Shown here in pieces: positions 43,346 to 52,248 of a DNA stretch of 64,000 nucleotides. Numbering within the stretch: the stretch's first letter is position 1; every line of letters begins with the position of its first letter. The notes beneath the pieces are model-generated. The model was not told the DNA's origin, searched no databases, and saw only the letters and a list, made by a program, of their open reading frames with translations. Both the position numbers and the translations under genes were made by a program. Source of the stretch: Wenyingzhuangia aestuarii (GTDB taxonomy: Bacteria; Bacteroidota; Bacteroidia; Flavobacteriales; Flavobacteriaceae); contig NZ_JAATJG010000002.1 in assembly GCF_011927765.1 (NCBI RefSeq), positions 278,127 to 342,126 of the forward strand, read 5' to 3'.

Positions 43346-43972
43346 TTAATGCTTGTTAGCTGTTGTGTTTTGGCTTAGTTCTATATAGTATTTTCCGACC
43401 AATGTAGCTTTTAATTTTATGGGAGCTACTATGGGAATAATCATACCCGAAGCAAATGAAGTGGATGTTGCTTTAAATTGATGTATAGGTTTTTCAAGCG
43501 CATAATTGTCTGAAAAAACAACAATAGTTATGGGTTGATTTTTAACTCCTGTAAACCTCCATTTTTTATTTAAAGATATAGGTCCCTTTTGATAATCATA
43601 AGATTGGGTTTCTAGTACTTGTTTTATTTCCTGATGGTTTTTGTCTACAACTTTAATAGTAGGATTAAAAATATATTTTTTAAAACCAAAACAGTTACAC
43701 AAGCTAAAAATTTCTACCGTATAGTTTTTTGTTTCGTTAGGAGTGTAGGTATACTCATGGTAATAGGACAATATACTGTCGTTTGCCATTACATTATCTT
43801 CTAATTTTAGTTCTGCTTTTAGGGGCTTGTCTAAAGCCAATTCAACAATAGGTAACTTTTCTTTTTGTACAGCAGAAACGGTTAATTCACTATAGGCCGT
43901 TACCGGATTTATTTTTTTAGCACAAGCACTTAGTAGTACTATTAAAACCAAATAGCTTAGGCTTTTTTTCAT
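43346..43972 (-). CDS. Uncharacterised lipoprotein, 208 aa
   Basis: Lipoprotein signal MKKSLSYLVLIVLLSACAKK; the remainder is beta-rich without a motif I recognise. A short CNCFG stretch lies near residue 90, and there are hydrophobic strands toward the C-terminus (MIIPIVAPIKLKATLVG). It is probably periplasmic or at the outer membrane. The gene stands alone, with the HerA module downstream on the same strand. Confidence 0.72.
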   Translation of the reverse strand: MKKSLSYLVLIVLLSACAKKINPVTAYSELTVSAVQKEKLPIVELALDKPLKAELKLEDNVMANDSILSYYHEYTYTPNETKNYTVEIFSLCNCFGFKKYIFNPTIKVVDKNHQEIKQVLETQSYDYQKGPISLNKKWRFTGVKNQPITIVVFSDNYALEKPIHQFKATSTSFASGMIIPIVAPIKLKATLVGKYYIELSQNTTANKH

Positions 43973-44029
43973 GGGAGTGTTGTTGTTATTGTATATAGTG
44001 ATTTTATATAAATTGTTACGATATGTTAG

Positions 44030-45787
44030 TTATTCTTTCCTCCATCTGGTTATTACATCACTAAATGTAACATCTGTCCACCCGTTCTCCCATTGGCTAT
44101 GAAATTTAATGCTTTCCGATTTTGGCTCAGGGTCAGGCATTTCCATTTGCACTATTGCTGGCATAGGTGTTGCGTCTCCAACAATTAAACATTCTCCAGC
44201 AGATAGTGTTGGTAATATATCTGTAATGGAATTTGCATTATTTGGTAGCAATCCTTTTATATAATTCTGGTCACTAATATTTGTTAGTCTTAAAGCAACA
44301 AAATTATTACATTGAGAAAAAATTGTATCTGAAACTTCAGATGGTCTTTGACTGACAACCATTAAACTCAATCCATATTTTCTTCCTTCCTTTGCTATTC
44401 TTTCTATTGATTTTTTTGAAGCTTTATATTCTGCTCCACCATTTTTTGGAATATAATTGTGAGCTTCTTCACAAACTATTAAAAATGGAATATCATTTAG
44501 TTCTTGTGTACTGTGTTTTAATTTAGAATAATGAAAGGCAAAATCAAATACTAATCTTGATATTAAACTTACAGTTATGCTTAAAACCTCAAAAGGAACA
44601 CCACTTAAATCAATTATTGTAATATTTGACTTGTCTAAATAGCCTAAGAATTGTTTTAATATTTCTTCAAAATCATCAGTTTTATATAATGTGCCATCAA
44701 CTTTATTAGGTTGTAATAAGAACTCTAATCTTTTATCGTATATTTTCGTTTCCAATCTTGATAAGAATCGATTAAATTCTCCATTGAAAGCACCATTACT
44801 TGCTTTTGTTGCTTTGGCTGTACTAGTTGTTACAAAATCTAATTTTTTGTCAAAGTATTTGTTCAAATCAGATATTAAAGTTCCATCAAGTAATTTTGGT
44901 TTTTGCTCTTCGCCATCCACTTTATTTATAACTTCATTATTCATATTTGAAATGTAGTTATAAACTTCTTCAATGCTAAAGTAAACAGGTGTGTCGTAGT
45001 TTACTTTTGATAAGCCAGGATTATGTTTTTCTTTATTTTGGGTTACTGCTTTCTTAAATTGTGAAACTTGGTTATGTGAATTTTGTTCATTACTCTCAAT
45101 AAAAAGTGACTCTAATTCCTCAGAATTCATTAACCAATAAGGAAGTTTTAATTTGTCAACATCAAGAGCATTTAGATTAAAATTTTCTTTGCTATCAATC
45201 TCAAATGCAGATTTATATTCAGAATGAATGTCAAAAATAATTACGTGAGCATTTTTTTGATTACCATTATTTAAGTTAGTTTTTTTATTTATACCAACAA
45301 CATCTTGTAATATTTTAGCAACCGTACAAGATTTTCCTGAACCAGTAGAACCAACAACAGCAATGTGTTTACTAAAAAAACTATTTCCATTTATATGTAA
45401 ATTTATATTTCTATTTTGAATTAATTCACCAAATTTAAATGAGTAATTACTGTCTTTACTAAAAATTTTACTCATTACAGATTCTGATATAATAAATACT
45501 TCTTCTGTCGGTGAAGGTAAAATAGAACTACCTTGTTTGAAGTCTTCTGAATAAATACCTATTGGTTGAGAATTGATTATATACTTTTTGTTATCATCAT
45601 TTATTTTTATACTTTGAATGACACAAATTACATAATTGTGATTACCTTCTTTAATTTGTAGATATTTACCAATCTGAATTTCGTGTTTGTTTTTTTCAAA
45701 TGTTTCATCATCTTCAATTCTAATCATTATTGAATTTGAAGCACTTTCAATAACAGTTCCTATTTTTATTAATTCTTTATTTTCCAT
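44030..45787 (-). CDS. herA: HerA/FtsK-type ATPase of an antiphage module
   Basis: 585-aa DNA translocase-like ATPase. The N-terminal beta-barrel (HAS-barrel-like, about residues 1-125) is followed by the HerA RecA core: Walker A GSTGSGKS at 146-153, FDIHSEY, Walker B FLIVCEEAHNYI, the sensor-like EGRKYGLSLMVVSQRPSEV and the arginine-containing ALRLTNISDQ. Such ATPases form hexamers. It is immediately downstream of a DUF4297-like nuclease gene with adjacent stop and start codons, matching the HerA/DUF4297 class of phage-defence systems. Without NurA, it is not the archaeal DNA-repair pair. Confidence 0.85.
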   Translation of the reverse strand: MENKELIKIGTVIESASNSIMIRIEDDETFEKNKHEIQIGKYLQIKEGNHNYVICVIQSIKINDDNKKYIINSQPIGIYSEDFKQGSSILPSPTEEVFIISESVMSKIFSKDSNYSFKFGELIQNRNINLHINGNSFFSKHIAVVGSTGSGKSCTVAKILQDVVGINKKTNLNNGNQKNAHVIIFDIHSEYKSAFEIDSKENFNLNALDVDKLKLPYWLMNSEELESLFIESNEQNSHNQVSQFKKAVTQNKEKHNPGLSKVNYDTPVYFSIEEVYNYISNMNNEVINKVDGEEQKPKLLDGTLISDLNKYFDKKLDFVTTSTAKATKASNGAFNGEFNRFLSRLETKIYDKRLEFLLQPNKVDGTLYKTDDFEEILKQFLGYLDKSNITIIDLSGVPFEVLSITVSLISRLVFDFAFHYSKLKHSTQELNDIPFLIVCEEAHNYIPKNGGAEYKASKKSIERIAKEGRKYGLSLMVVSQRPSEVSDTIFSQCNNFVALRLTNISDQNYIKGLLPNNANSITDILPTLSAGECLIVGDATPMPAIVQMEMPDPEPKSESIKFHSQWENGWTDVTFSDVITRWRKE

Positions 45788-47107
45788 TTATTCAAAATTG
45801 TTAGTTAGCATTAATAAATATTGCAGTTCTTTTAGGTTAGAAACTTCTAACAATTCAATATTCATATCTTGAGTATCAATTTCTTTAAATTCTTCCTTTC
45901 CAATTATAAATAGGTCATCACTTTTTTTACTATTTATAGCTTTGACAGTCTCTATATTATAATCACAAATTCGTAATTGGAACTCTCTCCAAGATTTTGT
46001 GGCAATTGTTTCGGGCTCTCTTAAAAATTCTCCTTGATAAAAGTCATTTCCTTTTAGTCCATTTTGAAATTTTATTTCTTTTTTGTGCAATCGACTTTCT
46101 ATTTCAGATCTTAAGTTTTTGTTTTGTGTTTTAATGCAAAAGATTGGGGTTTTGTTATGAAGTTTCGGTTTGTAGTGATATTTACCGATATAATCTGAAA
46201 TGAACTTAACTATTTTATTATCAAAATCCTTGATGTTTGATTCATCGAAAATAAAGTATCTTAATCTGTGATTAACTTGTAAGTTACTTTTTAACTGGTT
46301 TCTTCTTATATTTAAAAGCTCAGTATAAGTTAAAAGCTCCTTAGTCCATCTTGTAATTGCTGTTTTTTTATTTTTTTCTAATTCTAATATAAAATTTGTA
46401 TTGATAATTTTTCTATCGTCCGAGTTGTGTTGAATACTTTTGTCTGCTATTTTTTGGATAGCATTGGGATAAAATAGCTCTTCAATATCATCTTTTGAAA
46501 ACCTACTCTTAGTTTCAAGTAATTGTTTTGTATCTAATATTAATGAATCAAAAGATTTTCCAATTATGAATTTAAATTTATCAGGCTTTAAAAATTCGTC
46601 TATATCTATTTGTAACTCTAAATCTGTAGCAGTTTCATAATACGTAGTAATTGTTTTAATTTCTACTGCACTTTTTTTAGATTTTAAAAGGAGGTCTTTT
46701 ATTGCTTGTTTTTTTGGCGGTTTTAGGGCTGAAATATAATTTAGATAAGATTTGTCTTTTGACTTTAAAATTGTTTCAATATCACTTTTAGAAATTGTTT
46801 TTTCCCCTTCAGTTTCACCTGAGAAGTGAGCGTAAAGTATGTATTGAATGTTTTTATCTTTATTGTTAGCATAATGAACTAACATTTGCAAAATTGGTTT
46901 TGAAATGTCAGATGACTTATATTTATCTTTTGTTTCGTGATATTTACATTGAATAGCTTTTGTTATTCCAGCTGATACTACGTCAATATCTTCTATAATT
47001 CCTTCTACAGTTATTTCAGTTCCATTAGGTTCTGCTAATACTTGTTCAAGAGTTTTATTAAATTGATAAATAAATCCTTTGATTGTATAGTCTGCTTCTC
47101 GTGTCAT
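45788..47107 (-). CDS. DUF4297-like (Cap4-type) nuclease subunit of the HerA module
   Basis: 439 aa. The N-terminal 60 residues show the PD-(D/E)xK restriction-like pattern of DUF4297: GFIYQF (about 11), VEGIIEDIDV with Asp42, then IQCKYHE with Gln53 and Lys55. The C-terminal 350 residues are helix-rich without a recognised domain and probably contact the HerA ring or sense infection. In described systems HerA and the nuclease assemble into a large complex that cuts DNA during phage infection. The gene directly precedes herA and has its own promoter region after the arsenic operon terminator. Confidence 0.75.
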   Translation of the reverse strand: MTREADYTIKGFIYQFNKTLEQVLAEPNGTEITVEGIIEDIDVVSAGITKAIQCKYHETKDKYKSSDISKPILQMLVHYANNKDKNIQYILYAHFSGETEGEKTISKSDIETILKSKDKSYLNYISALKPPKKQAIKDLLLKSKKSAVEIKTITTYYETATDLELQIDIDEFLKPDKFKFIIGKSFDSLILDTKQLLETKSRFSKDDIEELFYPNAIQKIADKSIQHNSDDRKIINTNFILELEKNKKTAITRWTKELLTYTELLNIRRNQLKSNLQVNHRLRYFIFDESNIKDFDNKIVKFISDYIGKYHYKPKLHNKTPIFCIKTQNKNLRSEIESRLHKKEIKFQNGLKGNDFYQGEFLREPETIATKSWREFQLRICDYNIETVKAINSKKSDDLFIIGKEEFKEIDTQDMNIELLEVSNLKELQYLLMLTNNFE

Positions 47108-47267
47108 AATAGTTTTAATTGTAGTCTAACCTCCAAACAACAATCCTAGCTTGCATTGTCTTATTCTTCAGTTCAATTTTTTTTATATAAATCTACGTTT
47201 ATAGACTGATAACATCAACAGATACTTTTCCACAAAGCCTAAAAGTTCTTAACAAATGCTAAGCATA

Positions 47268-47300
47268 AAAAAATCCCGCTAGAAAAACTAGCGGGATGAT
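47268..47300 (-). terminator. Terminator of the arsenic operon
   Basis: ATCCCGCTAG / CTAGCGGGAT with a 5-base loop. On the minus strand, the direction of the arsenic genes, it is followed by TTTTTTTATG. It separates the arsenic operon from the nuclease/HerA genes. Confidence 0.88.
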
Positions 47301-47322
47301 TTTAAGTGTATATAAGAAATTC

Positions 47323-48357
47323 TTATTTGTAATATTTTTTACGCAACCAAAAAGAAATACGCACCAGTAAAATTAAAGCAGGTACTTCTACCAAAGGACC
47401 AATTACACCTGCAAAGGCTTGTCCGGAGTTCAATCCAAACACGGCAATGGCAACGGCAATGGCCAATTCAAAATTGTTACCCGCTGCGGTAAAGGCTACA
47501 GAAGCCGTTTTATCGTAGCTAGCTCCCATGGCTTTGGTAAAAAAGAAACCAATAATAAACATTAGAGTAAAATACACTAATAGCGGTACGGCAATAATAA
47601 GTACATCCATAGGAATGCTTACAATTAACTCTCCTTTTAAAGAAAACATAACCACAATGGTAAATAGCAAAGCAATTAAGGTTAGGGGAGAAATGGTAGG
47701 AATGTATTTTTGTGTGTACCATTCTTCTCCTTTTAATTTGATTAAAACAACTCTACTTAAAATTCCCAAAGCAAATGGAATTCCTAAATAAATAGCCACA
47801 CTTTCGGCTATGGTAGCTACAGAAATATCTACAATAGCACCTTCAAAACCAAAATAAGGTGGCAATACAGTAATAAATAACCATGCGTAAAAGCTATAAG
47901 CAAATACTTGAAAAATACTGTTTAAGGCTACCAAACCTGCTCCGTATTCGCTACTTCCTTCGGCCAAATCGTTCCACACTAAGACCATGGCAATGCAACG
48001 AGCCAATCCAATTAAAATTAACCCTACCATGTATTCCGGATAATCTCTTAAAAAGGTAATGGCCAATACAAACATTAATAAAGGGCCTACAATCCAATTT
48101 AAGATTAGCGAGATAGAAAGTATTTTGGTGTTTCTAAATACTTTGGGCAACAAGGTATAGTTTACTTTTGCCAATGGCGGATACATCATTACAATCAATC
48201 CAATAGCAATAGGAATGTTGGTAGTCCCGCTACTTAAACTATTAATAATGTTAGGAAATGTGGGAATAAAATAGCCCAAGCCTACACCTAGCAACATGGC
48301 TAAAAAGATCCATAAGGTTAGGTAACTGTCTAAAAAACTTAATTTTTTTGTAGTCAT
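47323..48357 (-). CDS. acr3: Arsenite efflux pump Acr3
   Basis: 344-aa BART-superfamily exporter of arsenite with about ten membrane helices. It has the Acr3 signature [20 protein letters not shown], whose Cys in helix 4 is essential for As(III) transport, and [20 protein letters not shown] in a late helix. Last gene of the arsenic operon, 2 bases after the reductase gene. It expels As(III) produced by the reductase. Confidence 0.95.
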   Translation of the reverse strand: MTTKKLSFLDSYLTLWIFLAMLLGVGLGYFIPTFPNIINSLSSGTTNIPIAIGLIVMMYPPLAKVNYTLLPKVFRNTKILSISLILNWIVGPLLMFVLAITFLRDYPEYMVGLILIGLARCIAMVLVWNDLAEGSSEYGAGLVALNSIFQVFAYSFYAWLFITVLPPYFGFEGAIVDISVATIAESVAIYLGIPFALGILSRVVLIKLKGEEWYTQKYIPTISPLTLIALLFTIVVMFSLKGELIVSIPMDVLIIAVPLLVYFTLMFIIGFFFTKAMGASYDKTASVAFTAAGNNFELAIAVAIAVFGLNSGQAFAGVIGPLVEVPALILLVRISFWLRKKYYK

Positions 48358-48359
48358 TT

Positions 48360-48977
48360 TTAAGCGTTGATTTGTGAGAATACATAGAATAGTTCTGTCG
48401 CAATTTGATTACTTCTTTCGTTGTATTTTGCTGCTTGTTGCGGAGTGTTGTCAAACGCTTTAGGGTCTTCAAAAGTAATGGGAATTCTCTTTTCGGCTCC
48501 TGCAATAAAAGGACAACCACCATCGGCTTGAGAACAAGTCATGATCGCAGCAAATTCTGAAGCAGGATTAAAAGGACTGTCTAATTTTTTAGAAAAACCA
48601 ATAATGGGAGCTTCGTTGTTTGCATACTTAATGCTGTACACAGGGTTGTTTCCTTCTGAAAGGGTTTGAATCTCAAAACCTGAATTTTTTAAGGTTTCTG
48701 CAACCATTGGAAATAGGGCGGTAGCTTCGGTTCCTCCAGAGTAACAAGTTAGGTTGTGAATTCCAAAGTGATAAGCCATGGTTTGTGCCCAAATTTGAGA
48801 CAAGTGACTTCTACGAGAATTGTGTGTACAAATAAAGTTGATTCTAATAGGCTTGTTTTCGTTGACTTTGGTTTGAATGTAATCGACTAAAGGTTGTAGT
48901 GTTTCTTTACGATCGTTAGCAACGGTTGTTAGGTCTAAGGTAGACAGCAAGTTTTCAATAGAATTAAATAGTGCCAT
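48360..48977 (-). CDS. Arsenate reductase-like low-molecular-weight phosphatase
   Basis: 205-aa protein-tyrosine-phosphatase fold with P-loop [16 protein letters not shown] (CX5R). Downstream features are CYSGGTEAT and a [20 protein letters not shown] segment with two further cysteines, used in the arsenate reduction cascade. It reduces arsenate to arsenite for export by Acr3. This longer version, with an N-terminal helical extension, is usual in Bacteroidota ars operons. Confidence 0.88.
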   Translation of the reverse strand: MALFNSIENLLSTLDLTTVANDRKETLQPLVDYIQTKVNENKPIRINFICTHNSRRSHLSQIWAQTMAYHFGIHNLTCYSGGTEATALFPMVAETLKNSGFEIQTLSEGNNPVYSIKYANNEAPIIGFSKKLDSPFNPASEFAAIMTCSQADGGCPFIAGAEKRIPITFEDPKAFDNTPQQAAKYNERSNQIATELFYVFSQINA

Positions 48978-49010
48978 TTTGATTATTTTTTGTTTTAGAG
49001 TTTAAAATGA

Positions 49011-49475
49011 TTAACAACATCCGCTACCAGGAGCACAGCTGTTGTTTACAGGAATATCTGCTAGTTTAACTTTTTGTTTGGTTGGAACTCCACATTGGTC
49101 TGGAGCCAAACAGTTGGTTTGTTTGCTGGTTAATAAAAAATGCGTTCCGTTAAAGTCCAATCCATATTTACCAATGGTATCGGCTTGGTATTCTACTTCT
49201 ACTTCAGCATCTTCAATTCCTAATATGTTTTCAGACAATTCAATAATGTTGACCAATTTTTCTGGATGTAGTCTGTGATCATAATCATTAGCATTCCACA
49301 ACTGAAAGTTGACTACTTTTTCATCTCTAACAGTTCCACCACAATCAATAAATTTTTTAGTGATTTCTCCTACTTCTGTTACGTGAAAATGGTTGGGAAC
49401 CAAAGTTCCATTTGGCAATTCAAAAGCAATGGTTTTTACTTGCTTTAAGATGTTTTTTACTTCTGATAATTTCAT
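49011..49475 (-). CDS. DUF6428 arsenic-operon protein with cysteine tail
   Basis: 154 aa. It contains PNHFHVTEVG near residue 27 and the conserved LWNANDYDHRL block. The C-terminus is Cys-rich: TNCLAPDQCGVP and the final NSCAPGSGCC. Genes of this family recur between arsR and the reductase in Bacteroidota; no function has been shown. The paired C-terminal cysteines could bind As(III) and hand it to Acr3 or ArsR, an inference from composition and context. Confidence 0.85.
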   Translation of the reverse strand: MKLSEVKNILKQVKTIAFELPNGTLVPNHFHVTEVGEITKKFIDCGGTVRDEKVVNFQLWNANDYDHRLHPEKLVNIIELSENILGIEDAEVEVEYQADTIGKYGLDFNGTHFLLTSKQTNCLAPDQCGVPTKQKVKLADIPVNNSCAPGSGCC

Positions 49476-49525
49476 ACTATATTATTTGTTTATTGCGTTT
49501 TTACGATGAATACAATTAAATTTTT

Positions 49526-49855
49526 TTAACAACAAGTGCTATTGCTAACATCTTGATCTAAGAACTGACTCATAATTTGTTTCATTTTAGACCAATTTTC
49601 TGTGTCTATACAGTAACAAACACTCGTTCCTTCTACATTTCCTTTAATTAAGCCCATGTGTTTTAGCTCTTTTAAATGTTGTGAAATGGTAGATTGTGCC
49701 AAACCAATTTCGTCTACCAAATCTCCACAAACACAAGCGTTTATTTTAAACAAGTGTTGCAAAATGGCTACTCTTGCCGGATGTCCAATGACTTTAGCGA
49801 TCAAAGCAATTTCATTTTGTTCCTTGCTAAATTTTTCCGTTTTAATTAATCCCAT
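49526..49855 (-). CDS. arsR: ArsR-family arsenic-responsive repressor
   Basis: 109-aa winged-helix repressor. As(III)-sensing cysteines sit in NACVCGDLVDEIGLAQSTISQHLKELKHMGLI, with the ArsR CxC motif at the start of the helix and the recognition helix following. More cysteines lie in VCYCID and the C-terminal STCC. First gene of the operon with DUF6428, the reductase and acr3; a dyad covers its predicted promoter. Confidence 0.95.
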   Translation of the reverse strand: MGLIKTEKFSKEQNEIALIAKVIGHPARVAILQHLFKINACVCGDLVDEIGLAQSTISQHLKELKHMGLIKGNVEGTSVCYCIDTENWSKMKQIMSQFLDQDVSNSTCC

Positions 49856-49869
49856 TTGGTTGTATTTGT

Positions 49870-49892
49870 ATATTGCAATATTACGATTAAGT
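49870..49892 (-). promoter_or_regulatory. Candidate ArsR operator/promoter
   Basis: A perfect 12-bp palindrome ATATTGCAATAT (49870-49881) lies within the minus-strand sequence ATCGTAATATTGCAATATAC, 15 bases before the arsR start codon. It overlaps TAATATTG, a near-consensus -7 element, so ArsR bound here would block transcription. Confidence 0.5.
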
Positions 49893-49947
49893 AGTTTGTT
49901 GGCAAATTTTTTATCTTATTTTTTATAAAAAATTTAAATGTCTTGTT

Positions 49948-50709
49948 TTACAAAGGGCTAGGGGCAGAAGAACTTCTTTTTCTTTGGTGGTATTTTCGTT
50001 TGGTTTTGATGAATCTGTATCTAAAATCATCGTATAACAAGCTTAATACTAAAATAAGGGCCGCTAAAAGCAAAGTGTTTAGTTGTAACAGAAATCTAGA
50101 ATAGAACAGTCCTGCCACCAAACCTCCAGAAAAAAAGAAAGAAATAATATAAAATCTTAATTTAATGTTGGCTTTTAGTTTTTTTCGTTGGGTGTACAGT
50201 TTGGGAAAGCATAAGTGAGAAACATCAATTCCTAAATCGGTAAAAAGCCCTGTTAAATGGGTGGTTCTTACTACGGCATTAGATATTTTGGTGACAAAAG
50301 AATTTTGCATTCCCATGGCAAAAAGTAATAAACATACTGTGGTGTTAGGACTGGCCAATAGGCTAAAATTGCTAAGAACTCCAATAGAAATTAATACCAA
50401 GGCTTCTAATAGCGTAGGCAATACATAAATATTCAATTGTTTGTTTTTTCTAAAAAATTCAATCAAATAACTAGAGACAAAAGAACCTAATAAAAAGGAA
50501 AAAATATATAGAAAGTAAATGGTTCCTTTCCATACATTAAAATTGGCAACATCATTAATAAATAATGCAAAATGTCCTGTTACATTGGTGGTTAATTGTT
50601 TAAAAGCTAAAAATCCTGTAACGTTTACAATTCCAGCAACAAAAGATAGAACAGAAGCAATTTGAAGATTGTGTTTTAAAGTTCTGTTTTTACCTTGATG
50701 TCTAAACAT
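49948..50709 (-). CDS. DUF1275 (YoaK) family membrane protein
   Basis: About 253 aa starting MFRHQGKNRTLKHNLQIAS, the usual opening of this family; a longer start is possible but less likely. Six membrane helices with VAGIVNVTGFLAFKQLTTNVTGHFA and TKISNAVVRTTHLTGLFTDLG. It ends in a basic tail. The substrate is unknown. Downstream of arsR is only a convergent-free gap of 90 bases, so it may be transcribed into the arsenic region. Confidence 0.88.
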   Translation of the reverse strand: MFRHQGKNRTLKHNLQIASVLSFVAGIVNVTGFLAFKQLTTNVTGHFALFINDVANFNVWKGTIYFLYIFSFLLGSFVSSYLIEFFRKNKQLNIYVLPTLLEALVLISIGVLSNFSLLASPNTTVCLLLFAMGMQNSFVTKISNAVVRTTHLTGLFTDLGIDVSHLCFPKLYTQRKKLKANIKLRFYIISFFFSGGLVAGLFYSRFLLQLNTLLLAALILVLSLLYDDFRYRFIKTKRKYHQRKRSSSAPSPL

Positions 50710-50807
50710 AGCGTACTGCTTTGGTGTAGGGCATTTAGAAGCCACTAATTTTTTATAAAATTACGCATTACACGTACAGCATCATAGTTTTTAAACAGGA
50801 ATCAAAA

Positions 50808-50842
50808 AAAAACTGCTACTAAATATTTAGTAGCAGTTTTGT
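50808..50842 (-). terminator. Terminator of the 138-aa gene
   Basis: AAACTGCTACTAAAT / ATTTAGTAGCAGTTT, nearly loopless dyad, followed on the minus strand by nine T. Confidence 0.88.
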
Positions 50843-50854
50843 ATATGGATGTTC

Positions 50855-51271
50855 TTAAAAACTATCTAGTAGGTTCGTCAGTTCTTCTTGGGGCATGTCT
50901 ATTTGTAACAAATCTATAGCCATTTGTGGAGTACTACAGTAATGTTGTTTGTGTTTGGGTAATCTTTTGTCAGTTATTTTTTTCTGATAAAGATGTACAA
51001 CAGCATTGGAAGTAGGTGTGTCTACAATATTCACGTTTACATATTCAAAAAGAATAATTTGTTCTCTTAACTCCACTAATTTATCAATATCCTTAAAAGC
51101 CAATTCTAAATTTGTTCCTCTTAAATCTGTAATCACTTTTTTTACATGTAACATGTTTTCTTTAGTGTAGATAGAATTTATATAAGAAATATAGTCCTCT
51201 ATGGAATAATTACCAAAGGTTTTTTGGACTAAAAGCTGATGCTCTTTTATAAATTTATAATGTGTTTCCAT
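50855..51271 (-). CDS. STAS-like domain protein, uncharacterised
   Basis: 138 aa, soluble, with alternating strands and helices (YKFIKEHQLLVQKTFGNYSIEDYISYI, VKKVITDLRGTNLELAF, VNIVDTPTSNAVVHLYQ). They resemble the STAS/SpoIIAA-like fold found in short Bacteroidota proteins. No serine phosphorylation motif is clear. Single gene with a strong terminator; role unknown. Confidence 0.65.
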   Translation of the reverse strand: METHYKFIKEHQLLVQKTFGNYSIEDYISYINSIYTKENMLHVKKVITDLRGTNLELAFKDIDKLVELREQIILFEYVNVNIVDTPTSNAVVHLYQKKITDKRLPKHKQHYCSTPQMAIDLLQIDMPQEELTNLLDSF

Positions 51272-51389
51272 ACTGACTATTTCCTATTTCATGTTTTTTT
51301 TTTAGCACTTTCTTTTAAAATACGAATTTTTTGTTGAATGTACATAATAGAAAGAAAAATAATCTGTAGGTGACTTTTGTTTTTTATTA

Positions 51390-52235
51390 TTAATTTTTAA
51401 ATACGTTCATCATTTCTATAGGAGTTTTGTGGGGTCTTCCTGTTGCTTTTTCAAAGTCAGAAGGTACCTCATTGGCTCCATTTCTAATTCCTTCATAAAT
51501 TCCTGCAATAATCGTACCTATAAATTCACCTAAAGCAGTTTTTCTTTCAGTTAAATAATCGGCAACAGAAACAGAAGTAAAAACTAACTGTGTGTTAAAT
51601 ACTTTATTAATACCGTCTGCTAATTCACTTTGAGTAATAGCTTCCCCAACTAAATTGTAAACGTTACCATTATGTTTGTCTTCAGTCAGCATTTTGGCAT
51701 AAGCCTCTCCCAATTCTTCTCTACTGGTATAAGTACATTTTCCATCACCTGCACAGTTTCTAATTTCTCCTTCTTTTACATAGGTGTCTATGTATTCTAA
51801 ATCGGGTTCTATGTAAATTCCGTTTCTACCAATCACATAATCAAGACCAGCGTTTTGAACGTCTTTTTCTGTTTGACGGTTGGATTGTACCACAGGACTA
51901 AATGCATTGTTTTCATCATCACCAATAATACTGGTATAGACAATTTTTTGCACCCCATTGCTTACTGCGGCTTCAATTACATTGCGATGTTGCTGAATTC
52001 TTTTTTGCGGTTCATCCATACCAGAAAGTAAGATAACTTTGTCAATTCCTTGTAAAGCTTGCTCAAATTCTTCACGACTGTTGTAATCTCCTTTTCTAAT
52101 TTCTATACCTAAGTGTGCTGCTTTTTCTGGGCTACGCGCAATACCTACTACCTTGTCTTTTCCTAGTAGTTGGATTAGGTTTTTAACAATGCTAGATCCT
52201 AATTTTCCGTTTGCTGATGTTACTGCTACTTTCAT
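51390..52235 (-). CDS. NmrA-like NAD(P)-binding oxidoreductase
   Basis: 281-aa atypical short-chain dehydrogenase. Rossmann nucleotide motif VAVTSANGKLGSSIV at the N-terminus, then ILLSGMDEPQKRIQQHRNVIEAA, VQKIVYTSIIGDDE and YVIGRNGIYIEPD. It resembles QorB (quinone or azo-type reductases). Last gene of the ergothioneine operon, 13 bases after the racemase-like gene; a role in thiol-redox metabolism is possible but unproven. Confidence 0.85.
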   Translation of the reverse strand: MKVAVTSANGKLGSSIVKNLIQLLGKDKVVGIARSPEKAAHLGIEIRKGDYNSREEFEQALQGIDKVILLSGMDEPQKRIQQHRNVIEAAVSNGVQKIVYTSIIGDDENNAFSPVVQSNRQTEKDVQNAGLDYVIGRNGIYIEPDLEYIDTYVKEGEIRNCAGDGKCTYTSREELGEAYAKMLTEDKHNGNVYNLVGEAITQSELADGINKVFNTQLVFTSVSVADYLTERKTALGEFIGTIIAGIYEGIRNGANEVPSDFEKATGRPHKTPIEMMNVFKN

Positions 52236-52248
52236 ATTCTTTTTTGTT

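Noticed and set aside
44030..45787. HerA of the DNA-repair HerA-NurA pair
   Set aside because: No NurA gene; the neighbour is a DUF4297-like nuclease, which fits a defence module.
47519..47791. Open frames opposite or inside acr3 on both strands
   Set aside because: Shadows of the acr3 coding sequence; composition and lack of motifs do not support real genes.
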